DNA of 64,000 bases, taken from positions 5,862-69,861 of the forward strand of contig JAVHQT010000093.1 of the NCBI GenBank assembly GCA_036171275.1, written 5' to 3'. The stretch comes from PALSA-1006 sp036171275. GTDB lineage: Bacteria > Pseudomonadota > Gammaproteobacteria > Burkholderiales > Gallionellaceae. Position numbers and translations under genes: made by a program. Below, in pieces: positions 17,489 to 26,654 of the stretch. The number at the start of each line of letters is the position of its first letter. The first letter of the stretch is position 1. Under the pieces are notes generated by a model. It saw only the letters and a list, made by a program, of their open reading frames with translations, was not told the DNA's origin and did no database searches.

Positions 17489-18226
17489 TTGGGAATTAAC
17501 TGGTTTAAATATGCAGCCCCCACTACTTTTTACGGTTTGGCGGGTAAGCTCGTTCCATGGTTTTCGGTTGCTGCAATCATCTTCTTTGGCATCGGGCTAT
17601 ATATCGGCTTCTTTGTTGCGCCCACCGATGCCACTCAAAGTGAAGCCTATCGCATCATCTTTATTCACGTCCCCGCCTCAATTTTATCCATGTTCATTTA
17701 CCTGATCATGGCAGGCTACGCAGCCCTGGGCTTGGTTTTTAACACTCGCCTGTCGTCGATGATGGCCACCGCGCTGGCACCCACCGGCGCTTTGTTTGCC
17801 TTTATTTCTTTATGGACAGGGGCTTTATGGGGCAAGCCGATGTGGGGAGCCTGGTGGGTATGGGATGCCCGCCTAACCTCGGAACTAATTTTATTATTTT
17901 TATATTTAGGTTTTATTGCCTTGCAAGCATCCATTGATGATCCGCGTCGCGCCGATCGTGCGGGGGCTTTACTGGCGATTGTCGGTTCAGTGAATGTACC
18001 GATTATTTATTTTTCAGTAAAATGGTGGAACACCTTGCATCAAGGGTCAACGATTAAATTTACCGGTTCGACCATGCACATTGCAATGCAACAAGCCATG
18101 TTTACCATGCTGGTCGCGTGCTGGCTGTATGTGATTGCAATTACCCTAATGCGCGTGCGCAGCCTGATTTTAGAGCGCGAACGCAATACCCAATGGGTGA
18201 ATGAATTGACCGAGGTGCGAGCATGA
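17489..18226 (+). CDS. ccmC: Heme exporter protein CcmC
   Basis: The 245-aa six-helix membrane protein of the heme-handling family carries the tryptophan-rich periplasmic motif GAWWVWDARLTSELILL. CcmC loads heme onto the histidine of CcmE. The start is TTG; GGAG ends seven bases before it, at the end of ccmB, and no in-frame ATG lies close by. The N-terminus (NWFKYAAPTTFYGLAGKL) begins as in known CcmC proteins, supporting this start. Its stop overlaps the start of ccmD. Confidence 0.95.
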   Translation: MGINWFKYAAPTTFYGLAGKLVPWFSVAAIIFFGIGLYIGFFVAPTDATQSEAYRIIFIHVPASILSMFIYLIMAGYAALGLVFNTRLSSMMATALAPTGALFAFISLWTGALWGKPMWGAWWVWDARLTSELILLFLYLGFIALQASIDDPRRADRAGALLAIVGSVNVPIIYFSVKWWNTLHQGSTIKFTGSTMHIAMQQAMFTMLVACWLYVIAITLMRVRSLILERERNTQWVNELTEVRA

Positions 18227-18390
18227 GCTGGACTGAATTTTTTGCCATGAATGGCTACGGATTGTATGTTTGGGGTGCTTACGGCGTCACACTGTTACTG
18301 CTGATCATCGAAATCATCACCGTTCGACACAAAAGAACAACCACGTTACGACAATTACGCTTAATGCGTGATGCAGGAGAAGAGCAATGA
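18223..18390 (+). CDS. ccmD: Heme exporter protein CcmD
   Basis: This 55-aa protein has one membrane helix (about 15-34, GLYVWGAYGVTLLLLIIEII) followed by a basic tail (HKRTTTLRQLR). CcmD stabilises the CcmABC-CcmE complex. It overlaps both neighbours by four bases (ATGA at each end). The hydrophobic helix, basic tail and position between ccmC and ccmE identify it despite low sequence conservation in the family. Confidence 0.92.
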   Translation: MSWTEFFAMNGYGLYVWGAYGVTLLLLIIEIITVRHKRTTTLRQLRLMRDAGEEQ

Positions 18391-18857
18391 AACCGCGTCA
18401 AAAAAGACTAATGTTTATTCTAGGCGGTATCGCGCTGGTCGCCGCTGCTGTTGGCTTGGTGCTGTTTGCGTTAAAAAATAACGTCAGCCTGTACTTCACC
18501 CCGACCCAGGTTTACCACAAAGAAGCGCCTCAAGGAAAAAGCTTCCGTATTGGCGGCTTAGTGGAAGCGGGCAGCCTCAGCCGTGAACAAGATGGCTTAA
18601 CGGTTCACTTTGTCATTACAGACACGGCAAAGTCGATGATGGTGACCTACAAAGGCATTTTGCCGGATTTATTTAAAGAAGGGAAAGGCGTTGTCGCCCA
18701 AGGCAAATTGCGGGAAGACAATGTTTTTTATGCCGAAGAAGTCTTGGCAAAGCATGATGAAAATTATATGCCGCCCGAAGCTAAACACGCATTAGAAGAA
18801 GCAGCGAAATCTCAGTCCGCCGTTGTTGCAGCGCCCGCAGCGCAACCCGAAAAATAA
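18387..18857 (+). CDS. ccmE: Heme chaperone CcmE
   Basis: The 156-aa protein has an N-terminal membrane anchor (about 8-28) and a periplasmic OB-fold. The covalent heme-binding histidine is His123 in the motif HDENY, with Tyr127 as the usual ligand. CcmE carries heme from CcmC to CcmF/H for attachment to apocytochromes. The C-terminal Ala/Lys-rich tail after residue 135 is flexible and typical. Confidence 0.96.
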   Translation: MKPRQKRLMFILGGIALVAAAVGLVLFALKNNVSLYFTPTQVYHKEAPQGKSFRIGGLVEAGSLSREQDGLTVHFVITDTAKSMMVTYKGILPDLFKEGKGVVAQGKLREDNVFYAEEVLAKHDENYMPPEAKHALEEAAKSQSAVVAAPAAQPEK

Positions 18858-18871
18858 ACCGGAATAAAATC

Positions 18872-20875
18872 ATGAACTTACAAATTATCATTCCCGAGCT
18901 AGGTAACTTCGCTTTAATCATTGCCCTCTTCCTTGCTCTGACTCAAGCCATACTCCCCATTTGGGGCGCTGCACGTGGAAACACCGTGATGATGGGCGCA
19001 GCGCGTCCCTTAGCTTTCGGACAATTCACCTTTATCAGCATTGCTTTTATTTGCTTACTGAGCTCATTTATCAACAACGATTTTTCAGTGCTATACGTGG
19101 CAGAACACTCGAATTCACAACTTCCCATTCAGTATCGAATCGCCGCTTTATGGGGCGGTCATGAAGGATCACTCCTGCTTTGGACATTCTTCCTAACCAT
19201 TTGGACGGTTGCCGTAGCGACATTCAGCAAACATTTACCCGAAGAAATGTCGTCACGCGTCATTGGCGTGATGGGTTTGATTTCTATCGGATTTTTGCTA
19301 TTTATGTTGTTTACATCCAATCCGTTTGATCGCTTATTACCTGCAGCGTTGGATGGCCGCGATTTAAATCCCTTGCTACAAGATCCGGGTTTAGTGATTC
19401 ATCCACCGATGTTGTATATGGGGTACGTCGGATTTTCTGTCGCGTTTGCTTTTGCGATTTCAGCATTATTGGGTGGGCAACTGGATGCAACCTGGGCACG
19501 ATGGTCGCGTCCTTGGACAACGGTTGCTTGGGTTTTCATGACCTTAGGCATCGCCCTCGGTAGTTGGTGGGCGTATTACGAATTGGGCTGGGGTGGTTGG
19601 TGGTTTTGGGACCCGGTCGAAAACGCCTCATTCATGCCCTGGTTGGTTGGCACCGCCCTGATTCACTCACTGGCCGTTACTGAAAAACGCGGCGCATACA
19701 AAAGTTGGACAGTTTTGCTAGCGATTGCCGCTTTTTCCTTAAGCTTACTCGGTACATTTTTAGTGCGCTCCGGCGTCTTAACCTCGGTGCACGCCTTTGC
19801 AACCGACCCGAAACGCGGCATTTTTATTTTGTCATTTCTGGTTGTGACCATCGGTGCATCGCTGTTGCTATTCGCTTGGCGCGCCCCGAAAATTGGCTTA
19901 GGGGGCAAGTTTGATCTTGTTTCACGTGAGTCTATGTTATTGACAAATAACGTTTTATTGTCAGTTGCCTCTGCTTCCGTTTTTCTTGGCACGTTATATC
20001 CCTTGTTTATGGATGCGCTCGGTTTTGGCAAACTATCCGTTGGTCCACCCTACTTTAATACCGTTTTTGTCCCGCTAATGGTGCCGCTAATTGCCATGAT
20101 GGGCTTAGGATCTGCAGCTCGATGGAAACAGGCCAGTTTGCCTGATATTTGGCTACGGGTACGGTGGGCTTTTGCAGCAAGCTTAGTCATTGCGCTGCTA
20201 TTGCCCTTGGTTTTAGGAAACTGGACACCGCTGATTGCCTTAGGTTTTATGTTGGCATTTTGGGTCATCAGTACCGGTTTGGTTGATTTGAACAAACGGC
20301 TTGGTCGCGAAGGCACACTAATAAAAAGATTGAAGAATCAAACACTTAGCTACTATGGGATGCAATTTGCACATTTAGGAATCGCGGTATTTGTCCTTGG
20401 TGTTACCTTGGTTAAAGGTTATGAAACCGAACGCGATGTCCGAATGGAAGTGGGCGATACCGTTGCGGCGGGGGGCTATACCTTCCGTTTCGACGGTGTA
20501 AGCGAAATCGAAGGTCCAAACTATCATGCCGAGCGCGGCCACGTGGTGATTCAGAAAGGCGATCGCATCGTAGATGAGCTTTTTCCTGAAAAACGCAACT
20601 ACAACGCTTCGGGAATGCCGATGACGGAAGCGGCGATTCGTCCAGGACTATTCGGTGACTTGTATGTTTCACTAGGCGAACCAATTCCCGATAGCAATGG
20701 CGCATGGGCGGTTCGAGTGTACGTTAAACCCTTTGTAGATTGGATTTGGGCGGGTTGCTTATTGATGGGGATAGGCGGAATCTTTGCCATCAGCGATCGA
20801 CGCTACCGCATTCACAAACATAAATCAGCTGCTGGCAAAACCTCAGACGAAATCACAAAGGAGCAGGTAGCATGA
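18872..20875 (+). CDS. ccmF: Cytochrome c heme lyase subunit CcmF
   Basis: This 667-aa multi-spanning membrane protein contains the tryptophan-rich heme motif GWGGWWFWDPVENASFMPW and flanking conserved histidines (WGGHEGSLLLW, LVIHPPMLYMGYVG). CcmF reduces and transfers heme to CXXCH motifs of apocytochromes with CcmH. It follows ccmE by 14 bases and overlaps ccmG by four. The length is normal and the frame intact. Confidence 0.96.
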   Translation: MNLQIIIPELGNFALIIALFLALTQAILPIWGAARGNTVMMGAARPLAFGQFTFISIAFICLLSSFINNDFSVLYVAEHSNSQLPIQYRIAALWGGHEGSLLLWTFFLTIWTVAVATFSKHLPEEMSSRVIGVMGLISIGFLLFMLFTSNPFDRLLPAALDGRDLNPLLQDPGLVIHPPMLYMGYVGFSVAFAFAISALLGGQLDATWARWSRPWTTVAWVFMTLGIALGSWWAYYELGWGGWWFWDPVENASFMPWLVGTALIHSLAVTEKRGAYKSWTVLLAIAAFSLSLLGTFLVRSGVLTSVHAFATDPKRGIFILSFLVVTIGASLLLFAWRAPKIGLGGKFDLVSRESMLLTNNVLLSVASASVFLGTLYPLFMDALGFGKLSVGPPYFNTVFVPLMVPLIAMMGLGSAARWKQASLPDIWLRVRWAFAASLVIALLLPLVLGNWTPLIALGFMLAFWVISTGLVDLNKRLGREGTLIKRLKNQTLSYYGMQFAHLGIAVFVLGVTLVKGYETERDVRMEVGDTVAAGGYTFRFDGVSEIEGPNYHAERGHVVIQKGDRIVDELFPEKRNYNASGMPMTEAAIRPGLFGDLYVSLGEPIPDSNGAWAVRVYVKPFVDWIWAGCLLMGIGGIFAISDRRYRIHKHKSAAGKTSDEITKEQVA

Positions 20876-21402
20876 CTCGTTTTATCTGGCCGTTAGTAGC
20901 ATTTTTAGTGTTGGCGGGGTTTTTGTATGTCGGATTGAACCTCGATCCACGTGAAGTGCCGTCTCCTTTAGTGGGCAAACCGGCACCCGCATTTACCTTG
21001 CCGCAATTACAAGATCCCACCAAGCAATTTTCACCGGCAGAGATGAAAGGCAAAGTTTGGTTACTGAATGTTTGGGCTTCCTGGTGCGTTTCCTGCAAAG
21101 AAGAGCACCCGATTTTAGTGGAGCTATCGCAGCAAAATATCGTGCCTATTTACGGACTTGACTACAAAGACAAGCCGATGGATGCAGAAATGACCTTGCG
21201 TAACGGCGGCAATCCGTATGTACTCAGCGTGTCAGATACTGAAGGTCGCGTTGGCATTGAATACGGTGTTTACGGCGTACCAGAAACTTACGTCATTGAT
21301 AAACAAGGCGTGATTCAATACAAGCTAATCGGCGTCATTACACGGCAAAATTTAAAAGACAAAATCTTGCCACTCGTTGCCGAACTGGAGAAAAAGCCAT
21401 GA
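20872..21402 (+). CDS. ccmG: Thiol:disulfide interchange protein CcmG/DsbE
   Basis: The 176-aa thioredoxin-fold protein is anchored by an N-terminal helix (about 5-23). Its active site is WCVSC (Cys72, Cys75), where CPTC or CVSC is usual. The later YGVYGVPETYVID carries the cis-proline. It keeps apocytochrome cysteines reduced for heme ligation. Four-base overlaps join it to ccmF and ccmH. Confidence 0.95.
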   Translation: MTRFIWPLVAFLVLAGFLYVGLNLDPREVPSPLVGKPAPAFTLPQLQDPTKQFSPAEMKGKVWLLNVWASWCVSCKEEHPILVELSQQNIVPIYGLDYKDKPMDAEMTLRNGGNPYVLSVSDTEGRVGIEYGVYGVPETYVIDKQGVIQYKLIGVITRQNLKDKILPLVAELEKKP

Positions 21403-21866
21403 TAGTTAAGTATATGATTATATTGACTTTTTTTCTACTTCCTTTTTATACCCAAGCTGAACAAGCAAAAGATTTAGCGGCAGACCCCGTGCTAGAAAAA
21501 CGGATGATTGGCTTAGCGGAAAACCTGCGTTGCCTCGTTTGCCAAAACGAATCGCTGGCCAGTTCACACGCCGATTTAGCAGAAGATTTACGCCGAGAAG
21601 TTCGCGAGCAAATGAGCCAAGGTAAAAACGATCAAGAGATTATCGACTTTTTAGTTTCCAAATATGGTGATTTCGTTTTGTACCAACCGCCAGTCAAGTC
21701 TTATACCGTCTTGCTGTGGTTTGGACCATTCGCATTATTGCTGATAGCAGGTGGCGGATTATTTTTGCAGCTACGTAAACGCCACAGTCAAGTGCAAGTA
21801 GTGACCCTTTCAGCAGAGGCGCAACAGCGTGCTGCATTCTTATTAAATAACGAAAAAGAGCATTAG
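21399..21866 (+). CDS. ccmH: Cytochrome c biogenesis protein CcmH (CcmL/NrfF type)
   Basis: The 155-aa protein has a cleavable signal peptide (about residues 1-20, ending YTQA), a periplasmic domain with the redox motif LRCLVCQNES (Cys45, Cys48), and a C-terminal membrane helix (about 106-127). It is the short CcmH form; the TPR part found fused in Escherichia coli is encoded separately downstream as ccmI. It works with CcmG in thiol chemistry at the heme lyase. Confidence 0.94.
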   Translation: MIVKYMIILTFFLLPFYTQAEQAKDLAADPVLEKRMIGLAENLRCLVCQNESLASSHADLAEDLRREVREQMSQGKNDQEIIDFLVSKYGDFVLYQPPVKSYTVLLWFGPFALLLIAGGGLFLQLRKRHSQVQVVTLSAEAQQRAAFLLNNEKEH

Positions 21867-21867
21867 C

Positions 21868-23124
21868 ATGACACTATTTTGGGTAATTTCTACGCTGTTC
21901 ATCCTGCTGGCCTTGCTGTTTGTGACACTGCCTTTGTGGAGAGCTTCTACAAAAAACAATACGGTGGAGCGTGACGCAGCTAATGTCGCCATTTTTCGCG
22001 ATCAGATCGCAGAAATGGAAACCGATTTGAAAAACGGCCTGTTAACGGCTGAATTTCATGAACAAGGAAAGCAAGAATTACAATCAAGAATGCTAGATGA
22101 AGTCAAAGTAGAAGCAGGAGAAAACCGCATAACGTCGAATCCGCTCAAGACATTGGCAATTATTTTGGCAATCGCAATGCCGCTCGCTTCAGTCGGATTG
22201 TATTGGAAAGTGGGCAATATCTATGCCCTTTCGCCCGAAGCAGGCATGAACGTTTCCGGCGATTTTGGCGGAAAAAGCTTGCCAGAGGCGATCAGAGTAC
22301 TCAAAGAAAAAGTCGCGACGAACCCAAATGATGCAGAATCGTTGCTACTCCTAGCTCGCTCTTTAACCGAAATGGAAAACTTCAGCGAAGCCGTCAATGT
22401 GTATGAAAAATTAACTAAGCTGGTCACTGATGAAGCCTGGATTTGGGCGGACTATGCCGATGCACTGGCGATGGTTCATGGTCAAAGATTAGCCGGCCCC
22501 CCTACAAAACTGATCGAAAAAGCACTCGCGTTGGATGCAAATCATCCCAAAAGCTTGGCTTTAGCCGGCTCTGCAGCCATGGAGCGAGGCGACTATCCTG
22601 CCGCAATTCAGCATTGGGAGAAACTGTTAAAGAGCCTGCCCAGCGACAGTGAAGATGCGAAAATGATTAATGATGGGCTACGCCAGGCACGCGATTTCAT
22701 GGCTCAGGCCAACGGCAAACCTAGCCGTCCTATGGAAACCATTGTTCCCGAAGGTGCGCCAGATCAAGTTGTCTCTACCGGCAAAGAAAGAATAACCGGC
22801 ATAGTCACGCTCAGCCCTGCACTCAAGTCCAAAGCCAATCCAGACGATACCGTTTTCATTTTGGCTAGAGCCGCACAAGGCCCTAAAATGCCGTTGGCAA
22901 TCATTCGTCAACAAGTCAAAGATTTGCCAATTCACTTTACACTAGACGATTCTATGGCAATGGCACCTCAGATGAAATTGTCCCATTTTGATCAAGTCAT
23001 TGTCGTTGCTCGGGTGTCAAAATCAGGCAACGCAATGCCCGAAGCAGGTGACTTGGAAGGGCTAAGTGCGCAAATTCAGCCAGGAACACAGGGTATAAAA
23101 GTAAGCATTGATTCAGTTAAGTAA
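21868..23124 (+). CDS. ccmI: Cytochrome c-type biogenesis protein CcmI (TPR)
   Basis: The 418-aa protein starts with a membrane helix (about 3-22) and a leucine-zipper-like cytoplasmic loop (RDQIAEMETDLKNGLL). A second helix follows (about 92-112), then periplasmic TPR repeats (about 140-275: NDAESLLLLARSLTEMENF, LALAGSAAMERGDYPAA) and a C-terminal beta domain. CcmI binds apocytochrome tails and delivers them to the lyase. It begins one base after the ccmH stop and ends the ccm unit. Confidence 0.93.
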   Translation: MTLFWVISTLFILLALLFVTLPLWRASTKNNTVERDAANVAIFRDQIAEMETDLKNGLLTAEFHEQGKQELQSRMLDEVKVEAGENRITSNPLKTLAIILAIAMPLASVGLYWKVGNIYALSPEAGMNVSGDFGGKSLPEAIRVLKEKVATNPNDAESLLLLARSLTEMENFSEAVNVYEKLTKLVTDEAWIWADYADALAMVHGQRLAGPPTKLIEKALALDANHPKSLALAGSAAMERGDYPAAIQHWEKLLKSLPSDSEDAKMINDGLRQARDFMAQANGKPSRPMETIVPEGAPDQVVSTGKERITGIVTLSPALKSKANPDDTVFILARAAQGPKMPLAIIRQQVKDLPIHFTLDDSMAMAPQMKLSHFDQVIVVARVSKSGNAMPEAGDLEGLSAQIQPGTQGIKVSIDSVK

Positions 23125-23200
23125 GTCTGACATACATTAATGGATTACCTTCTTAAACACAAAAGATAGGAAATTATTTAGATTAAATTGTTTGTGCCTA

Positions 23201-23229
23201 TTGTGTGAAAAGGGCAAATTGTTTACTAT
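23201..23229 (+). promoter_or_regulatory. Candidate sigma-70 promoter of the nuo operon
   Basis: TTGTGT (-35) and TACTAT (-10) are separated by exactly 17 bases and lie about 185 bases upstream of nuoA. The gap has no ORF. A long leader containing a dyad would follow. Confidence 0.45.
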
Positions 23230-23297
23230 CCTAAGCGCCTCAACAATAATAATAAAATACCACAAGAATTATAATGTCTCACTTCAGCGTAGATTAA

Positions 23298-23338
23298 CCT
23301 AAAGTTCCCTTTACTTAGCTAAGTTAGGGGAATTTAGG
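23298..23338. promoter_or_regulatory. 41-bp imperfect dyad upstream of nuoA
   Basis: The sequence is symmetric about 23318/23319: inner ACTTAGCTAAGT is a perfect 12-bp palindrome. Outer arms CCTAAA...TTCCC and GGGGAA...TTTAGG pair with few mismatches. No T-tract follows. It could be an operator for a dimeric regulator or a leader hairpin of the nuo mRNA. Confidence 0.5.
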
Positions 23339-23413
23339 AAATTACAAATTTAAATAAAATACTAATTTTGAGTGCTCCACAGCGTTTAATGGAGCAAGCG
23401 GAGGGGAATCAGT

Positions 23414-23770
23414 ATGTTGGAAAATTATTTTCCAGTTCTGTTGTTCATCTGTGTTGGATTGGCTGTCGGTGTTGCGCCATTGGTTCTGGGTAGAGTTGCC
23501 GCCCTACATCGCCCTGACAGCGCAAAATTATCTCCCTACGAATGTGGCTTTGAAGCTTTTGAAGACGCGCGAATGAAGTTTGACGTGCGCTATTATCTTG
23601 TCGCCATCCTATTTATCCTATTTGATCTGGAAATCGCTTTTCTGTTTCCGTGGGCAATTGTCTTGAAAGAAATTGGCTTCTTCGGATTCCTATCAATGAT
23701 GGTGTTCTTAGGTATTTTAGTGGTGGGCTTTATCTATGAGTGGATGAAAGGAGCGTTGGAATGGGAATAG
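23414..23770 (+). CDS. nuoA: NADH-quinone oxidoreductase subunit A
   Basis: This 118-aa membrane subunit of complex I has three helices and the conserved loop SPYECGFEAFEDARMKFDVRYY near the quinone site. GAGGGGAATCAGT precedes the ATG as a strong ribosome-binding site. First gene of a complete 14-gene operon; its end overlaps nuoB by 10 bases. Confidence 0.97.
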   Translation: MLENYFPVLLFICVGLAVGVAPLVLGRVAALHRPDSAKLSPYECGFEAFEDARMKFDVRYYLVAILFILFDLEIAFLFPWAIVLKEIGFFGFLSMMVFLGILVVGFIYEWMKGALEWE

Positions 23771-24240
23771 AAGGCATTCTAGAGAAGGGTTTTATTACCA
23801 CATCCCTTGATACAGTCATCAACTACACCCGTACCGGTTCATTGTGGCCGATGACCTTTGGTTTAGCTTGTTGCGCTGTCGAGATGATGCACGTTGCCTT
23901 ATCTCGCTACGATTTAGATCGGTTTGGAGCCGGTGCGTTTCGTCCCAGCCCTCGTCAATCTGATTTAATGATTGTTGCCGGCACACTCTGTAACAAAATG
24001 GCGCCCGCGTTACGTAAGGTTTATGACCAAATGGCAGAACCACGCTGGGTCATTTCGATGGGCTCTTGTGCCAATGGGGGCGGCTATTATCATTATTCAT
24101 ACTCTGTCGTTAGAGGCTGCGATCGCGTTGTCCCAGTTGATATTTATGTTCCAGGATGCCCCCCTACAGCTGAAGCGTTGTTGTTCGGCGTAATTCAGTT
24201 GCAAAACAAGATTAACCGAACCAATACCATTGCGCGTTAG
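23761..24240 (+). CDS. nuoB: NADH-quinone oxidoreductase subunit B
   Basis: The 159-aa subunit carries the N2 [4Fe-4S] cluster. The tandem cysteines are visible in FGLACCAVEMM (Cys37, Cys38), with GSCANGGG and PGCPPTAEA supplying the others. I use the ATG at 23761, whose MGIEGILEKGFITTSLD is the standard NuoB beginning; an upstream in-frame start lies inside nuoA and is rejected. Confidence 0.97.
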   Translation: MGIEGILEKGFITTSLDTVINYTRTGSLWPMTFGLACCAVEMMHVALSRYDLDRFGAGAFRPSPRQSDLMIVAGTLCNKMAPALRKVYDQMAEPRWVISMGSCANGGGYYHYSYSVVRGCDRVVPVDIYVPGCPPTAEALLFGVIQLQNKINRTNTIAR

Positions 24241-24247
24241 GATTGAC

Positions 24248-24883
24248 ATGGCAACTGAAATGAATAACTTGATTGAAAACGTTAGAACACGACTAGCTGA
24301 CAAAATCATTAGCCTAGAAACAAATTTACTCGAGCTGACTTTAGTTGTATCTCAAGCAAATATGCTTGAGGTTTTCCATCTTCTGCGCGACCAAGAAGTA
24401 CTTCATTTTGATCAACTCATTGATGTTTGTGGTATCGACTACTCAACTTTTGGAAGCGAAACCTCGGAAAATGGGATTTATGTAGCGGATACAACAACTC
24501 CCTTTTATCCAAAACGTTTTGCAGCGGTTTATCACCTGCTTTCAGTAAAAAATAACCAGCGCATACGCGTGCGCGTATTCGCTGAAGAAAATCAAACGCC
24601 TACACTACAATCAATCATTGCCGTATGGCCCAGTGCAAACTGGTACGAGCGAGAAGTCTTTGATATGTTTGGGATCGTCTTTTTAGGGCACCCTGACTTG
24701 CGCAGAATTTTGACAGACTACGGATTCATCGGTAATCCATTCCGCAAAGACTTTCCATTATCGGGTCACGTGGAAATGCACTACGACTCAGAACAAAAAC
24801 GCGTTGTCTATTCACCTGTTACTGTCGAGCCACGTGAAATTACGCCACGTGCCATTCGTGCAGAAAATTATAGTCGTCACTAA
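24248..24883 (+). CDS. nuoC: NADH-quinone oxidoreductase subunit C
   Basis: The 211-aa peripheral-arm subunit of 30-kDa type contains the signature EREVFDMFGIVFLGHPDLRR and ends LPLSGH-like with PVTVEPREITPR. It is separate from nuoD, unlike the fused nuoCD of enterobacteria. The ATG at 24248 is preferred over a TTG six codons upstream that overlaps nuoB. Confidence 0.96.
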   Translation: MATEMNNLIENVRTRLADKIISLETNLLELTLVVSQANMLEVFHLLRDQEVLHFDQLIDVCGIDYSTFGSETSENGIYVADTTTPFYPKRFAAVYHLLSVKNNQRIRVRVFAEENQTPTLQSIIAVWPSANWYEREVFDMFGIVFLGHPDLRRILTDYGFIGNPFRKDFPLSGHVEMHYDSEQKRVVYSPVTVEPREITPRAIRAENYSRH

Positions 24884-24903
24884 GAATGCAATGAGGAATC
24901 GTA

Positions 24904-26157
24904 ATGCCTGAAATTAAAAATTACACGATGAACTTTGGACCGCAGCATCCAGCTGCGCACGGGGTGTTACGTCTTGTGCTCGAGCTTGACGGAGAGGTTA
25001 TAGAACGCGCTGATCCACACATTGGCTTGTTGCACCGAGGCACAGAAAAACTGGCAGAGCATAAAACTTATTTACAATCAGTCCCTTACATGGACAGATT
25101 GGACTATGTCTCCATGATGTGTAATGAACACGCTTATGTAATGGCGATTGAAAAACTGGCGGGCATTCAAGTTCCCTTGCGAGCACAGTATATTCGCGTG
25201 ATGTTTGACGAAATCACAAGAATTTTGAATCACTTACTTTGGTTGGGCGCTTCAGGAATTGATTTAGGCGCGATGACAATGTTTTTTTATACCTTTCGAG
25301 AACGTGAAGATTTGTTCGATGTGTATGAGGCAGTAACAGGCGCAAGGATGCACGCGGCTTATTATCGTCCCGGTGGTGTTTACCGTGATTTACCTGATTC
25401 AATGCCGAAGTACGAACCTTCTAAAATTCATAATGCAGCTGCTGTTGACAGAATGAATCATAACCGTCATGGCTCAGTTCTTGATTTTATCGACGATTTT
25501 ACAAATCGCTTTCCTGCAAACGTAGATGAGTATGAATCTTTATTGACAGACAACCGAATTTGGAAACAACGAACTGTTGGCATTGGCGTAGTCAGCCCTG
25601 AACGTGCCTTAGCACTTGGATTCACGGGGCCAATGCTTCGGGGCTCTGGTGTTGCATGGGATTTGCGTAAAAAGCAACCCTATGAGGTTTATGACCGTTT
25701 AGATTTCGATATTCCTATTGGAGTTGAAGGCGATTGCTACGATCGATATTTAGTTCGAGTAGAAGAAATGCGCCAATCGAATCGTATTATTAAGCAATGC
25801 GTTGATTGGTTAAGAAAAAACCCCGGCTCAGTGATTACAGAAAATCACAAATTTGCACCCCCTAAACGCGAGCCAATGAAACAGAATATGGAAGAGTTAA
25901 TTCACCACTTTAAATTATTCACTGAAGGGATGCATGTGCCCGTTGGCGAAGCCTATTCAGCAGTTGAACATCCTAAAGGCGAATTCGGCATCTATTTAGT
26001 TTCGGACGGTGCCAATAAGCCATACAGAATGAAAATACGCGCGCCAGGGTTTCCACACTTGGCGAGTTTAAATGAAATGACTCGTGGTCACATGCTTGCC
26101 GACGTAGTGGCAATCATTGGGACTCAAGACATCGTTTTTGGAGAGATAGACCGCTAA
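24904..26157 (+). CDS. nuoD: NADH-quinone oxidoreductase subunit D
   Basis: The 417-aa 49-kDa-type subunit lines the quinone pocket with NuoB. It has the family opening NFGPQHPAAHGVLRLVLELDG and the closing GEFGIYLVSDG and MLADVVAIIGTQDIVFGEIDR. The AATGAGGAATCGTAATG start is well spaced. Its TAA overlaps the nuoE ATG by one base. Confidence 0.97.
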   Translation: MPEIKNYTMNFGPQHPAAHGVLRLVLELDGEVIERADPHIGLLHRGTEKLAEHKTYLQSVPYMDRLDYVSMMCNEHAYVMAIEKLAGIQVPLRAQYIRVMFDEITRILNHLLWLGASGIDLGAMTMFFYTFREREDLFDVYEAVTGARMHAAYYRPGGVYRDLPDSMPKYEPSKIHNAAAVDRMNHNRHGSVLDFIDDFTNRFPANVDEYESLLTDNRIWKQRTVGIGVVSPERALALGFTGPMLRGSGVAWDLRKKQPYEVYDRLDFDIPIGVEGDCYDRYLVRVEEMRQSNRIIKQCVDWLRKNPGSVITENHKFAPPKREPMKQNMEELIHHFKLFTEGMHVPVGEAYSAVEHPKGEFGIYLVSDGANKPYRMKIRAPGFPHLASLNEMTRGHMLADVVAIIGTQDIVFGEIDR

Positions 26158-26654
26158 TGTTATCCAATCAAATTCAGGCTAAAATAGATCACGAGCTTAA
26201 AAAGTACCCTACCGATCAAAGGCAATCCGCTGTAATGTCTGCACTACGCTTTGTGCAAGATGAAAAAGGTTGGATAGCGCCAGAAGACATGGTTAGCGTT
26301 GCAGAATATCTTGGAATGCAACAAATGGCGGTATATGAAGTAGCGACTTTTTACCATATGTACAATCTTAAACCTATGGGCAAATATACGTTAACGGTCT
26401 GCACTAATCTTTCCTGTCAACTAAGTGGCGTCAATGAAACGCTGTTACATCTTAAAAATAAGCTGGGAATTGTCTTAGGTGAAGTTACCGCAGACGGAAA
26501 AATTGGCTTAAAGTCCGGAGAATGCATGGGTGCATGCGCGGACGCACCCCTACTAACGATCAATAATAAAAAAATGTGCGGTCGCTTAACCAGTGAAAAA
26601 ATTGATGAAATCTTAGCAGACTTAGAAAAACCTGCTCAGGGAGTAAAACCATGA
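26157..26654 (+). CDS. nuoE: NADH-quinone oxidoreductase subunit E
   Basis: This 165-aa thioredoxin-like subunit binds the N1a [2Fe-2S] cluster through CTNLSC and ECMGAC. It belongs to the NADH dehydrogenase module with NuoF and NuoG. One-base overlap with nuoD and four-base overlap with nuoF point to coupled translation. Confidence 0.96.
   Translation: MLSNQIQAKIDHELKKYPTDQRQSAVMSALRFVQDEKGWIAPEDMVSVAEYLGMQQMAVYEVATFYHMYNLKPMGKYTLTVCTNLSCQLSGVNETLLHLKNKLGIVLGEVTADGKIGLKSGECMGACADAPLLTINNKKMCGRLTSEKIDEILADLEKPAQGVKP

Noticed and set aside
21399..23124. Split or broken ccmH
   Set aside because: Separate short CcmH and CcmI proteins are a normal arrangement; only some bacteria fuse them.
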